The notes under the pieces were generated by a model that searched no databases, was not told the origin of the DNA, and was given only the letters and a program-made list of their open reading frames with translations. 64,000 nt of DNA. It comes from Haberlea rhodopensis (taxonomy: Eukaryota; Streptophyta; Magnoliopsida; Lamiales; Gesneriaceae). The translations under genes and the position numbers were made by a program. Numbering within the stretch: the stretch's first letter is position 1; each line of letters begins with the position of its first letter. The DNA lies in contig CAJQUN010000511.1 of NCBI GenBank assembly GCA_907163345.1, forward strand, positions 186,001 through 250,000, written 5' to 3'. Of the stretch, positions 47,651-57,400 are shown piece by piece.

Positions 47651-47877
47651 CGAGCTATTTCGTTCTTGGCCCTACCGGTTTAATGTTAGCCATTACATGG
47701 TGAATGGTTAAGCTAGGCCAAGTCACGGCACACTAAGTCTTATCTAATTAAGCTCCGCCATACAAAATTGACAAGAACGGTAAAATAGAACTAATATTAA
47801 ATAAAAGAACAATTCAGAAGGACTACAAAAGTATATCTATAGATCAGGGGGGAGAGAGGCAGCTACTTTTTCTACAT

Positions 47878-49760
47878 CTAGAAAATCCAAAGGGACGTCA
47901 GGTACAAGACAGCCATGCTCTTTAATCTGGCTAAGACATCCCTGGAAACCAGCCTCAATAAGAGGAGTTTCTCCCCTACCAACTCCTCAGACTTTTTCTT
48001 CTCCTCAGTCGCCTCCTTCAGAGATTTAGCAAGTTCATGCTCAGCAGAGTTAGCTAGCCCTTTAGCTAAGGCTAACTCATTACGCAGCTCCCGGAGCTCA
48101 GCCTCATGTTGACGTTTCTGGGCCTCAATCAAAGAGCGAGCCTCGGCCTCAGCGACGGTCTTCTTATCAATCTGAGCTTTTAGCTCAGAGATTTCTTTCT
48201 CATGAAGAGATTTGGCCTCAGCAAGGGTGTCTTGCATATGATCAAAGACCTTGGCATCTTTTAAGAATTGTCTTCGGATGAAAGACGCCCTGGACATAAA
48301 CTCCCCCATCAAGAGCATAGCCTCGGTCAGACTGCTCCCAGTCCGGGTCATCAGGTCCCCCCAGCTCAGTTGGCTCATATAAAGGGCATCCTCCGTATTA
48401 GGCAGATCACGAGCCACAGCTAAGGCAACTGTGCTCGGTCCTTCCCCAACTAGTCTGACACCACCTCGATAAGCCTCCATCACCCGCTCACGACACCTCT
48501 CCACACGAGCCGGTGCACCCCCTTTCTCACCCGTCGAAGGGAGGTCGGACGGATCGGTACGTGCCCGAACTTGCCTCAGAGGCTGAGCTTCAACAGCAGT
48601 AGACCCTGACGAGCCACCGAGAGCTGACTGTCTTTTCCGGGAGAGCTGGGCTACATCTTCGGTGGGGCTCTCACCTCCTATATCCACAATGGTGACTCCC
48701 TCGGCTGCTGGGGGTTGGCCCTGTTTTTGCTTCCTTTTCTGAATAGCTTTCAACACTAAGGAGCTCATAACTCTGTCTTCTGTATAAACAGATAAATAGT
48801 TCAGTCAAACCGAACGAAAAACACTTGTGAGTAAAATAATTGTTAAAACATGCTAGAACAAGTACCGGCTCTCCCCCTCAAGGTCAGATCAACCGGACTC
48901 AGCCCAGTAAAATAAATGAGATCCTCCACCAACAGCTTAGATGAATTAAAACAGTGACCTCCTATGGCGTTCATTACATCTAAGAAGGCGGTGCTCTTTT
49001 TGAAATTTTTGGGAGGAGAGGGGAGAGCCGGGAGATGTTCAAGCCAATCAGAGCAGCAGACCCAGGGCTGAGAAGGCTTTACAAAAAAGAACTCATTTTT
49101 CCAGTCTTTGATTTTGCTAGGATAACCCCCAACAAATGCACAGCCAGGTCGGCTGGTGACATACCAGGGGCCCTCATCCGATCTCTTGATATGAAAAAAA
49201 TAAGAGAGAGTGGGGTGGTCATAAGGTAAGCCTAACGCCTTAAAAATAACTACTAGACTACACAAAATTCGGAAGGAGTTGGGAGAGAATTGGCTAAGGT
49301 TTAGCTGGTAAAAACTACTGAACTCCTGAAAGAAGTCAGGAAGAGGAAAACGTAAACCCCCTTCTAGTTGACCGCGGTAAAAGGTAAAAAAACCCTTAGG
49401 GGGTTGATTGGATCGTTGAGAAGAAGAAGGGAATATGAACTCATAATCAGAAGGGGCTTGGCTGAGCTGACGTATTTTGGCCTCATCTGACTCATCCAAG
49501 GCAGGAACATAGAGTTCATACCAAGGATAATTGCCCGGAGGCGACTCTGATCTAAGACGAGGGCTGGCCTCAGTCAGTTGAAGGTCGGGTTCAGCTGAGG
49601 TCCCAGCTTCCTGGGGAGCCTCAGTGCGCACCACTTCTTCAATAGGCTCAACTCCCTCAGGGAGGGCAATCCCTTCGGGATAAAATGAGCCGTACTGATC
49701 TACCGCTTTAAGCTCCTCGTCAGTTAGAGGGGAAGGAAACAACTGATCAGGTGAAGACAT
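47878..49760 (-). CDS. Antisense retrotransposon gene, two exons, PF04195-like
   Basis: On the strand opposite to pol, exon 1 (49760-48866) and exon 2 (48779-47878) join across an 86-base intron with GT at 48865 and ATACAG at 48780; the join is in frame (898 + 899 not needed: 895 and 902 bases give 1797) and predicts 598 residues. The first part has an acidic, Pro-rich N-terminus, then RGQLEGGLRFPLPDFF and NSFRILCSLVVIFKALGLPY (about 128-235), which resemble the putative gypsy type transposon domain (Pfam PF04195). The second part ends in a long charged coiled coil (about 480-573). Antisense ORFs of this kind are known from some Tat-clade elements, but their function is not established. The frame is fully open although pol is broken. 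A TATATATA box lies upstream on the minus strand (near 49886-49895). Confidence 0.75.
48780..48865 (-). other. Predicted intron of the antisense gene
   Basis: GTACTTGTTC at the 5' side and TTTATCTGTTTATACAG at the 3' side, T-rich and 86 bases long, with in-frame continuation from an RGRA segment to EDRVMSSLV. Confidence 0.7.
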
Positions 49761-50110
49761 TTTAACAAAAACAGCTGAGAAAAAACGTACCTAGGAGTTT
49801 TCAGAAATAAAAATAGAATGCTAAAGAGGTCGGATCCGATCTGTTTCAAAAATTGCAAAATGGACAATGAGGGACCCGGAACGGTATATATATAGGGAGA
49901 CCTCAACGAATCCCGGCCGTTGATCCCTGATGCGCTGTACGGTCTAGATTAGCCTCGGGAATCGGGCGGGGAGCCAACGGTCGTAATTGTAGTTCGAAAT
50001 TCAAATTATGTAGCCGTTATTTCCCGCCTAAATCAAGTTTTGCTATTTTGAAGAATTGGCTCGTCAGGATAACTCAGCAAATACGAGCTTCTGGTCTAAA
50101 ACGTGAGCTC

Positions 50111-50128
50111 GACAGGGAGGGGGGACTG
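50111..50128 (+). other. Polypurine tract of Tat element 1
   Basis: GACAGGGAGGGGGGACTG directly before the 3' LTR at 50129. Confidence 0.85.
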
Positions 50129-50789
50129 TGATACCTCCTAAAAGATACCACCCGACGAGACGACCTGGCTCCATGGTATGTTTCTCGCCTTTCTTCGACG
50201 AGAGCTCTCCTACAATTCCGAACTCTTTGTGACGTCCGACCTGTTTGGCCGACCTGTTGCACCTCACCTGTTGCCCCTCCGGTATCTCGGCGAGCGACCT
50301 CTTTTGGGAGCCCGAGCTGATAATAATCCCACCCGAGCTCTTCTCATTTACCGGCTCTGAGCAAGGAAGCTAGTCCTCCAAGATACCTAGTCCTAGATCT
50401 GCGGAGCAATATCAGAGATTTGATTGTATCCACAGGATCTTGACATATCTGGGTAAGATTTGGATAAACATGGAAAGAGTCCTTGCTGCAATACAACTCT
50501 TAGGTCTCTGCCTATAAATACCAGGTTTGGGGTATCAGTTAATCTCTCTGATTATTAATTGTCTTTACCTACCGCATATATCTCCATATATTCAATCGCC
50601 TGACTTGAGCGTTGGAGGGGATCTGTCGGAAAACTTCCGGCACCATTCTCACTGTTATTTCGTATTTTCAGGTCATTGCAGAAGATCTTTACTGACATCT
50701 CTGCTATTATATTGAGCGTTGGAGAAGAAAGAGAGGTGGACCCCCTCTCTATTGATATCAGCAAGTCACCGCAAATTTAGGTGATATCA
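50129..50789 (+). repeat. 3' LTR of Tat element 1
   Basis: 661 bp, matching the 5' LTR; TATAAATA at 50513-50520; followed by the duplicated ATAAT. Confidence 0.93.
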
Positions 50790-51460
50790 ATAATAATTAA
50801 TAAAATGACGGCAATTATCATTTGTTTATCAAAACTAAAATAAAATAAATTAATGAAAAAGAACATGTGACGCAAATTAAATGACCGGGCCCGTAAAATA
50901 CGATGCACATCCACGTTTGTTCCCCTCAAATCCCCAGAATATTTTACGTGACTCTCCTCAAACTGTACGTGTATCCCCTTTTTATATACGTGAATATTGC
51001 TCCCTGTTTTTTTGTCTCCTATATTGTTCACCTATTATGAGAATCTCGATGCTTTTTATTCCTCCAATCAAATTGAATGATATATTTAATAATCTCATCA
51101 TATTTTGTTTCCCAGTCTCATCAGATTATTCTTCAGGAATTTTGCAATATTTCATTTCCAAATTCACCTGAAGTATGCTCTCAAAAATATTTAATAAAAT
51201 CTTGTTGCATAACTGGCGCTAAGGTGCATCATGTATTCTACCTCGGTGCACAATTTTCAACTCTTGAGACCCAATTTGAATTCTTGTCACATTAATGCCT
51301 TCTCATCAACTTTTAGGAATAAACTGCTTAATTCTTTGGATTCATACAAACTATCAAAAACAACAACAAAATGCGTAATTCTGCTCGAATAACAAAATAA
51401 AAGTATAAGAAAATAGAATAAAATATAAGTGCAAATATGCACTTATCAACACACTAAAAA
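50790..51460. other. Unassigned flank between Tat element 1 and the hAT remainder
   Basis: No gene. 50805-50846 is a diverged direct copy of 40275-40320, so about 40 bp around the Tat insertion point were already duplicated. A perfect hairpin AAGTGCAAATATGCACTT at about 51430 lies next to the hAT junction and may mark the end of the inserted MULE-like or Helitron-like element. Confidence 0.5.
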
Positions 51461-51469
51461 GAAATTGTA

Positions 51470-52759
51470 TGTACGTATTTGTTGAATATAGAAATACATT
51501 GATTGGACATTTTTATAGTTTGCCTTGTAGGGTTAGCTTAACAACTGATATTTGTACCAATGTAAAATCAGATTCATATCTTGTTGTCACTTGTCATTGG
51601 ATTGATGATAATTAGTGTATGCAAAAACGAATTTTGTCTTTAGATGAGTTAGATTGTGCGCATACTGGTTATGTAATTGCTAAATATATATTCAACACCT
51701 ATCGACATTATGGAAATCAGGATAAGATATTTTCAATCACATTAGACAATGCTGCGAATAACAATGCTGCGATACATGATTTAAAGACCTATCTGAAACC
51801 AATGCTTGATGGTGTTTTTATTCCATGTTAGATGTACATGCCATGTTATTAATTTGGCTGTTAAAGTTGGTTATGAGGACAATCACTCAGCATGTACTGA
51901 GAAAATGAAATATTGTTAGGTACTTTCAAAGAAGCGACGAAACGCTTCTCCGATGTTACTTATCAAACTTCTCTTTATTTTCTTCCTTTAGTATTTGACA
52001 TGTTTGATAAGTTTATAGAATTTAGAGATGACTATGACTTGCATACTTTTGTTAGTGCAATGAAAACTAAATTTATAAAGTATTGGGAACAAATCTCACA
52101 CGTGCACTGCGTCGCATCTTTACTAGATCCTAGTCAATGTTTAGCTTCGTTTGAAATTTTTTTTGAATATTATGCTAAATTTTTGGTGAAGATTGTCGAC
52201 GATCAAAAGATGTCTATAATGCAATCTCTCCCAAATATGTTTCAATTGTATTATAATCAACAGACAAGTGAATCGTCGCAACAAAGGGCTGTTGAAGAAC
52301 CCTCAAGCTCAATCCAGAGGCGGGGGCATCAATTTGCTTAGGATGCTGGGCAGGAAAAAGCTGAAGGGCAAATGACCTTCTACTAGCACGTCGACTGAGT
52401 TGGAAATTTATCTGAATTATCAATTTCTAACGGAAGACAATTTCGACGTCTTACAATGGTGGAAAGCAAATGCAGCACAATTCTCTATCTTAGCCAAAAA
52501 AATGGCTAGAGACGTTTATGTGGTACAAGCTTCAAGCGTCGCTTCTCAATCGACATTCTCAACATCTGGCCAAATTATTGGAGAATACAGAAGTAATATG
52601 TCTGTCGATTCATTATGCATGCTTACATTACTGAAAGATTGGTTTGAAGCAGAATGTAATAATAGAAGAGATGATGTGGTTGACGAATTCGTAAATCATT
52701 ATGACAAGCAAGAAGAAGAAAACGCCAAAACAATACTTATCAATTATGGAGAGTGCTAA
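51470..52759 (+). pseudogene. hAT transposase C-terminal part with dimerisation domain
   Basis: Plus-strand pieces read CRVSLTTDICTNVKSDSYLV (catalytic-region motif), then from 51619 FSITLDNAANNNAAI, then 51913-52341 with HCVASLLDPSQCL, and 52400-52759 with NFDVLQWWKANAAQF, ILAKKMARDVY and VASQSTFSTSGQII, the hAT family dimerisation (hATC) domain. Stops lie at 51615 and after 51830, and a frameshift near 52345. It continues the N-terminal part at 22617-23265 after a 28-kb interruption. Confidence 0.88.
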
Positions 52760-52998
52760 ATATTAATGTTTTTTAATTGCCATAAGTGCAACTATTAATT
52801 AATTGTGTAAGTAATTATTACCAAATGCAGAAGTATATTGAATTTATCATGAATATTGTGGATATATATACGAGAAATGGATCAAACCGGTCCGATCAAA
52901 CCGGTCCGATCAGAACCATCCGGTTTCGTATCGGACCGTTTCTATCCGATAAGCATCCCTACATGGAACCAAAGAAAAGGATAAGAAAGTAAACTCAC

Positions 52999-53175
52999 TC
53001 CCTTCACCAAGCTGCCTAACAGCATCCATAAACTTTGCATGAAGCTCCTGACTCCACTCCGTACACTTCTTTCTCCTGACCTTATTATTCCCAAGCATAT
53101 GATTCTCCGAATCATATTCGTCATCCTCGCGCCAATTACCCTTTTTGCCCCAATAAACTTCTTCTTGCCATGTTT
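52999..53175 (-). pseudogene. GARP domain exon 1 of response-regulator pseudogene
   Basis: The minus strand encodes an acidic linker (NWREDDEYDSENHM) and then KVRRKKCTEWSQELHAKF followed by MDAVRQLGEG, the first half of a GARP/Myb domain, ending at the donor GGGA|GTGAGT. Its reading frame meets two TAA codons about 60 bases upstream, so the link to the receiver exon needs a frameshift or an unseen splice site. Confidence 0.85.
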
Positions 53176-53318
53176 ACCCTTATTCTTCATCATCACCATG
53201 TTGCTGGTGTTGCCACCATACTTATAGTTATGACCGTTATAATCTTTTCCATTGTTGATTTCAATACTTTGTACATATAATTACCTGCTGCTGCTGCTGC
53301 TGCCATTTCTGGAAATAT

Positions 53319-53425
53319 CTATTTTTCACGGATCAGCCGGGTTTTTTCCTTCAAAACATACTGCCACAGGCACCTCAGGACCTCAATTGTTGCAGGTTTC
53401 TTGATGAAAAGGAAGGCACCAATTA
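53319..53425 (-). pseudogene. Receiver domain end exon of response-regulator pseudogene
   Basis: The minus strand reads IGAFLFIKKPATIEVL, then RCLWQYVLKEKTRLIREK and TAG at 53321-53319. The Lys pair before Pro is the conserved receiver KP motif; the helix after it matches alpha-5. A (CTG)n/(CAG)n run of six lies just downstream (53286-53302). Confidence 0.8.
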
Positions 53426-53528
53426 CTTGACAAAATCAAAATGAAACATTATATCACTTGAGTGAAATGAAATAAAACCATGAATGATTATTGTTTGATA
53501 ATGAAAAATAATATATATATAGACTTAC

Positions 53529-53684
53529 AAATGACTGGTAAATCCATGTTGTTGACAGCGAGTTGGAGAAGCTCGAGTCCATGAAGGTCTTGTGAGTTGA
53601 TATTTGCCATCACAATGTCGAATTTGGCTTTTCCGCTTGAGAGCATTGAAACAGCAGCAGCTGCATGATGTTCATTAAACGTAA
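53529..53684 (-). pseudogene. Receiver domain middle exon of response-regulator pseudogene
   Basis: Between the acceptor TTGTTTCAG and the donor GTAAGTC the minus strand encodes 52 codons: VTFNEHHAAAAVSMLSSGKA, FDIVMANINSQDLHGLELL and NNMDLPVI. This is the beta-2 to beta-4 part of a receiver. Where phosphorylated receivers have Asp (for example VISDVHMPD), this reads ANINSQD, so the phosphate acceptor is Asn, a pseudo-receiver. The first exon with the acidic pair is not found between 53690 and 54570. Confidence 0.82.
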
Positions 53685-53764
53685 CTGAAACAACAAAGGT
53701 AAACTCATGAGTTAACCGGGTACAAGTTATCTGGTAGGTATGATTTTTGTCCCATATATTCAAT

Positions 53765-54570
53765 ATTCATGAAATATTTGTTTTTTTAAAAAAAATATAT
53801 TAAAAATGATATGTTTTTTTTAAGCAACTATTACAACTATTTAGGGGTGGGGACGAAGACTCGACCACGAGACATCTGGGTTATGTTATGAATACTAGAT
53901 TGTTATAACGGGGGCGTCTACACAAAATACAAATAATTAATAGTTTATATATAAAAATTTATGGACAAAAAATTAATACGCGAAAGTAGAAAATAAATTT
54001 AATATATCATAATGATTGTATTTCAACTTAACACAATAACGAAAAAATAAAAAAAAGACAAGAAATATAAAAGGTTATGGATAATACAATTAAACAATTT
54101 CAATAATACTATGTTTTACAGGCTTTTCGTCAAACTAATATATTATGGATTCAAGATCTAACGAATCAGTAAACTATCGCTCAATATCAATGGTCATGTA
54201 GTCTATAAAGAAATCACTTTTTTTATTTTATTAATACAAAGTGATGTTTGAATAAGATTGATTGTTGAAAACACTATGTTTATAGTTATTATTGAAACTG
54301 AAAGAATCAGCACCGAGCAAATCAATCTATGAACTAGAAAGAAATGTTAAGATTTTTGCATTAACTTTCATTAGTGAAATTAATATAACATAAATTAAAC
54401 AACCGATGAAACAGTATAATGAAAATATGGAGTTATGTTCAAAAAATAAAAAGGGAGTCCTCATTCCTAATTAAGTAATTGCGCAACCAGAAAAGGATGT
54501 TTACTACATTTACAAATCATAGCTAAAATAGTATAAAATTTACATTACGGATATGATACTATATTTCAAT
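53765..54570. other. AT-rich flank, nothing identified
   Basis: No gene, repeat boundary or RNA gene recognised. If the response-regulator gene had its first exon here it has decayed beyond recognition. Confidence 0.5.
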
Positions 54571-55198
54571 TGATACCCCTTACTAATTGTCTTACATCAA
54601 AAGACCTCGCATATTCTTCCGAACTCTTTGACAGACCGACCTGTTTGGCCGAAGGGTTTTGCTCTACCTGTTTGCCCTTCGACAAACAGCCTAGTGACAT
54701 CTTTTGGTACCCGAGCTCACTGACCGAGCTCTTCTCATCCCCTGCTCAATATATGGACACAACAAGGGAACTGTATCTCCTAAGATAGGCAAGTGCGAGA
54801 TCTGAGGAGCAATATCTGGGATTTGATTGTATTCACAAGATCTTATCATATCCAGACAAGATTTGGATAAACATGAAAGGAGTCCGTGATATCTGGTAAC
54901 TCGTAGTTCTCCGCTTATAAATATCTGGTTTGGGGCACCAATTCATTCATTCATAAATCTTTCACTTACTTTATAAACATATAATTTCTTGTTTCCTCTC
55001 GCCTGACTTGCGCGTCGGAGGGGACACGTCGGAAAACTTTCGGGCCCCTTCTCACGTTTATTTCGTGATTCCAGGTCTCTGAGGCGAGGATCCTAAGCAA
55101 GATTGACGCTACTATTATTTGCATTGAAGAACATGGAGGTTTTGTCTTTTTTACCTCGTATTGATATCAGAAGATAATCACATTTTTTGGTGATATCA
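54571..55198 (+). repeat. 5' LTR of Tat element 2
   Basis: 628 bp, begins TGATACCCCTTACTAATTG and ends GGTGATATCA; TATAAATA at 54916-54923. Clearly related to but well diverged from the LTRs of element 1. Confidence 0.88.
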
Positions 55199-55238
55199 AT
55201 TGGCGCCGACTGTGGGAAATTGAGTTCAAGAAGTTGAT

Positions 55239-56520
55239 ATGGCTGGAAGACGTGGACGTGGATGTAGAGTAAGGAGGAACCTTGGTGGAAGAGGAAGTCC
55301 TGACAATGAAAATCATGATATCCCTCCACAACATGAAGATCAACTATCTCCTCCTATCAGGAACGTGGGAAATCTGACTATGGATCAACTGGCACAGTTC
55401 ATCAATCGAACCATGCAGAATACTTTCTTCCAACACCACGGCCCGCCACCTCCGGAGCCCAACCAGGTTCCACCACCCCCACAACCCAATCAGGCACCAC
55501 CGCCTGTTCAACCAGGTGCTGATGCGAATGCGCGAGTGGAGCCTCTACTGTTAGATCCAATGGAAGATGTATGGGGAAAGATAATGAGATTGGGTCAACA
55601 TCTAGGTGGCCGACCTCCAATGGCTATGAGAGAAAGCCCCTTTTCACAAGCTATTTTAGGAGATGAGCTCCCACCAAATTTCAGACAACCTGCGGTGGGA
55701 GAATATGACGGAAGCACAGACCCGGAGGAACACCTCGGAAGATTTTAGAATGCCGCTTTACTGCATAGGTTTTCTGATGGGATCAAATGTCGTGTTTTCC
55801 TTACTACTCTTGTAAGATCGGCACAACAATGGTTTAATTTTCTTAAACCAGACACTATTCATTGCTTCGAGAAATTCAGTTCAGCCTTCTAAACCAGTTC
55901 GCCACCAGCAAAAGGTATCAAAAAACTTCTCTGAGTTTGATCACTACCAAACAGAATGAACAAGAATCCTTGAGAGAGTTCATACAGCGCTTCAATGGGG
56001 CGGCCTTAGAAGTTCCCGCTGCAACAATAGATGTCCTTATTAATGCCTTCACACAAGGGCTTAAAGCTGGAGAATTTTTTAAGTCACTAGTAAAGAAGTC
56101 CACTCGCAGTTATGATGAGCTTCTGGGTCGAGCTGGAAAATATATCAATCTCGAAGATGCTCAAAGACAAAAAAGGGGTTGATCTATGGCCATCATAAAA
56201 GAAAGAGAAATTAGAAGTAAGCAAGAAAATATCTACTGATAGGGCTGACGAGATTAGTCGAACGAAAAGTCAATTTGCTTCTCGCACACCTCTTTCCATG
56301 AGCTTGGAAAGAGCTATGAAAATCTGTGATGATAAAAAGAAACTGGAGAGGATGAAGAAGTCAGAGAAGGGTCCTCGTCTTCCACTATCTGATAAATACT
56401 GTGGATTCCATAGAGAGTACGACCATTTAACTAATGAATGCCAGAAGCTTGAAGATGAGGTAGAACGAATCATTAAAATAGATTCTCAAATAAAAACTCT
56501 TCTAACCTGAGAACCATGTC
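55239..56520 (+). pseudogene. Gag of Tat element 2
   Basis: MAGRRGRGCRVRRNLGGRG start, Pro-rich region, then GEYDGSTDPEEHLGRF to a TAG at 55746. The capsid part continues in other frames (TTKQNEQESLREFIQRFNGA from 55945) and the knuckle region KYCGFHREYDHLTNEC lies near 56395-56445. Here the ELPPNFRQPAVGEYD segment, shifted in element 1, is intact. Confidence 0.85.
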
Positions 56521-56529
56521 AAAACTATA

Positions 56530-57400
56530 ATGATAGAAGTCGATACCGAGGTAACAGAAGAGAGAACACCACATGATGGCCGAGCTAGATCCCACAAGAG
56601 GGATATTCCTCGAGAAACAGACAATCAAAGAAGAAGGGTTGAACATGTGGAGAATAACCCTACCCGAGGAACTATCAATATAATCTCTGGGGGACCCACT
56701 GACGGAGACTCGGGCCAAGCTCAGAAAAGTCATGGCAGAAGGTTGGAAAGTTTTGAAGTTGCGGAAGAGGTAATTCATAGAGGTGAGCCTATCATAAGCT
56801 TTGGGCCTGATGATCTGAAGAGTGTTGTTGCACCGCACAATGATGCTTTTGTGGTAACTGTAACCATAGCAAGTTATGATGTCACAAGGATCTTCTTTGA
56901 CACTGGAAGCTCAGTCAATGTTCTGTTCAAAGAAACTTTAGAAAAGATGCAGATAGGGGGTCAAAGTTTGAACATATTACAACTCCTTTATATGGGTTCA
57001 CCAGACATGCAATTCAACCCCTTGGACAGACCACCCTGCCCTTATCTCTTGGTCATGGGATGTCACACATAACGAAAATGGTTAATTTCACTGTGGTTGA
57101 GGCTCATTCCTCATATAATGCAATCCGAGGCTGACCTGCTATGAAGGACTTCAAAGCAGAAGGTTCTACCTACCATCAGAAACTAAAATTTCCCGTGGGC
57201 AGGGAGGTCGGAGTTCTATGTGGTGATCAGAAGACAGCTCGCCGATGTTATGTGGAAGAGGTTAAAGAATATGGGAAACAAGCTCGTCGAGAGGTCGGTT
57301 GTATCGAACGAGTAGGGTATTATATTCCCATTGACAGAGGCATCCCGAATAGTTCAGACGAGGAGCGAGAAATACTTGTGCTTGGGTCGACAGATAAGAT
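56530..57400 (+). pseudogene. Protease region of Tat element 2
   Basis: FFDTGSSVNVLFKETL holds the Asp-Thr-Gly motif near 56898. A frameshift near 56965 disrupts the flap region; the later NAIRG-stop (57120-57135) corresponds to NAILGRPAM in element 1. 57141 onward resumes the linker to reverse transcriptase. Confidence 0.85.

Larger units (their letters stand above)
40321..50789 (+). mobile_element. Ty3/gypsy retrotransposon, Tat lineage
   Basis: LTRs 40321-40981 and 50129-50789 are each 661 bp (TGATACCTCC...GGTGATATCA), with about a dozen differences. ATAAT is duplicated at 40316-40320 and 50790-50794. The primer site TGGCGCCGTCTGTGGGAA follows the 5' LTR. The order gag, protease, reverse transcriptase, RNase H, second RNase H, integrase marks the Tat clade, in which a second RNase H was acquired. 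Between integrase and the 3' LTR are two tandem arrays and an antisense gene. Gag, reverse transcriptase and integrase carry frameshifts and deletions, so the copy is not autonomous. Confidence 0.93.
23267..51460 (-). mobile_element. Probable FAR1-type MULE inserted in the hAT
   Basis: The hAT protein breaks near 23266 and resumes near 51470. The DNA next to those breaks (23267-25028, 39985-40320 and 50790-51460) belongs to neither the hAT nor the retrotransposons and includes a FAR1-like reading frame at 24041-24913. The right edge, read inward on the minus strand, starts with a hairpin-bearing AAGTGCATATTTGCACTT. I could not find clear inverted ends; flanks ATGCGTGTA and TTGTATGTA may be a decayed 9-bp duplication. 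The extent and single-element nature are inferred. Confidence 0.4.
22243..52961 (+). mobile_element. hAT transposon carrying 28 kb of nested insertions
   Basis: The ends TAGGGATG (22243) and CATCCCTA (52961) are perfect 8-bp inverted repeats, flanked on both sides by the 8-bp duplication CATGGAAC (22235-22242 and 52962-52969). Subterminal CCGGTT/CCGGTCC words are dense at 22290-22410 and 52885-52920. Plus-strand transposase pieces lie at 22617-23265 and about 51470-52759; together with the ends the hAT itself is about 2.5 kb. Everything from about 23267 to 51460 is later insertion. The element sits in the GARP-domain intron of the response-regulator pseudogene. Confidence 0.9.
21314..53684 (-). 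pseudogene. Type-B response regulator-like gene, broken, with a 30.9-kb intron
   Basis: Five coding blocks on the minus strand follow the order of a plant type-B response regulator (nuclear transcription factor of cytokinin-type phosphorelay): receiver part 1 (53684-53529), receiver part 2 (53425-53319), GARP part 1 (about 53175-52999), GARP part 2 (22080-22003), and a C-terminal exon (21751-21314). The GARP halves are split by a 30.9-kb intron filled with a nested hAT transposon. Disabling changes are a TAG at 53319-53321 after the receiver, frame trouble near 53110-53190, one extra C in the run at 22070-22072 and TGA at 21728-21730. The receiver start and promoter are not seen; they may be upstream of 53.7 kb, displaced by the gypsy element at 54571, or lost. 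Type-B identity is firm from the GARP wording; the exact paralogue is unknown. Confidence 0.85.
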
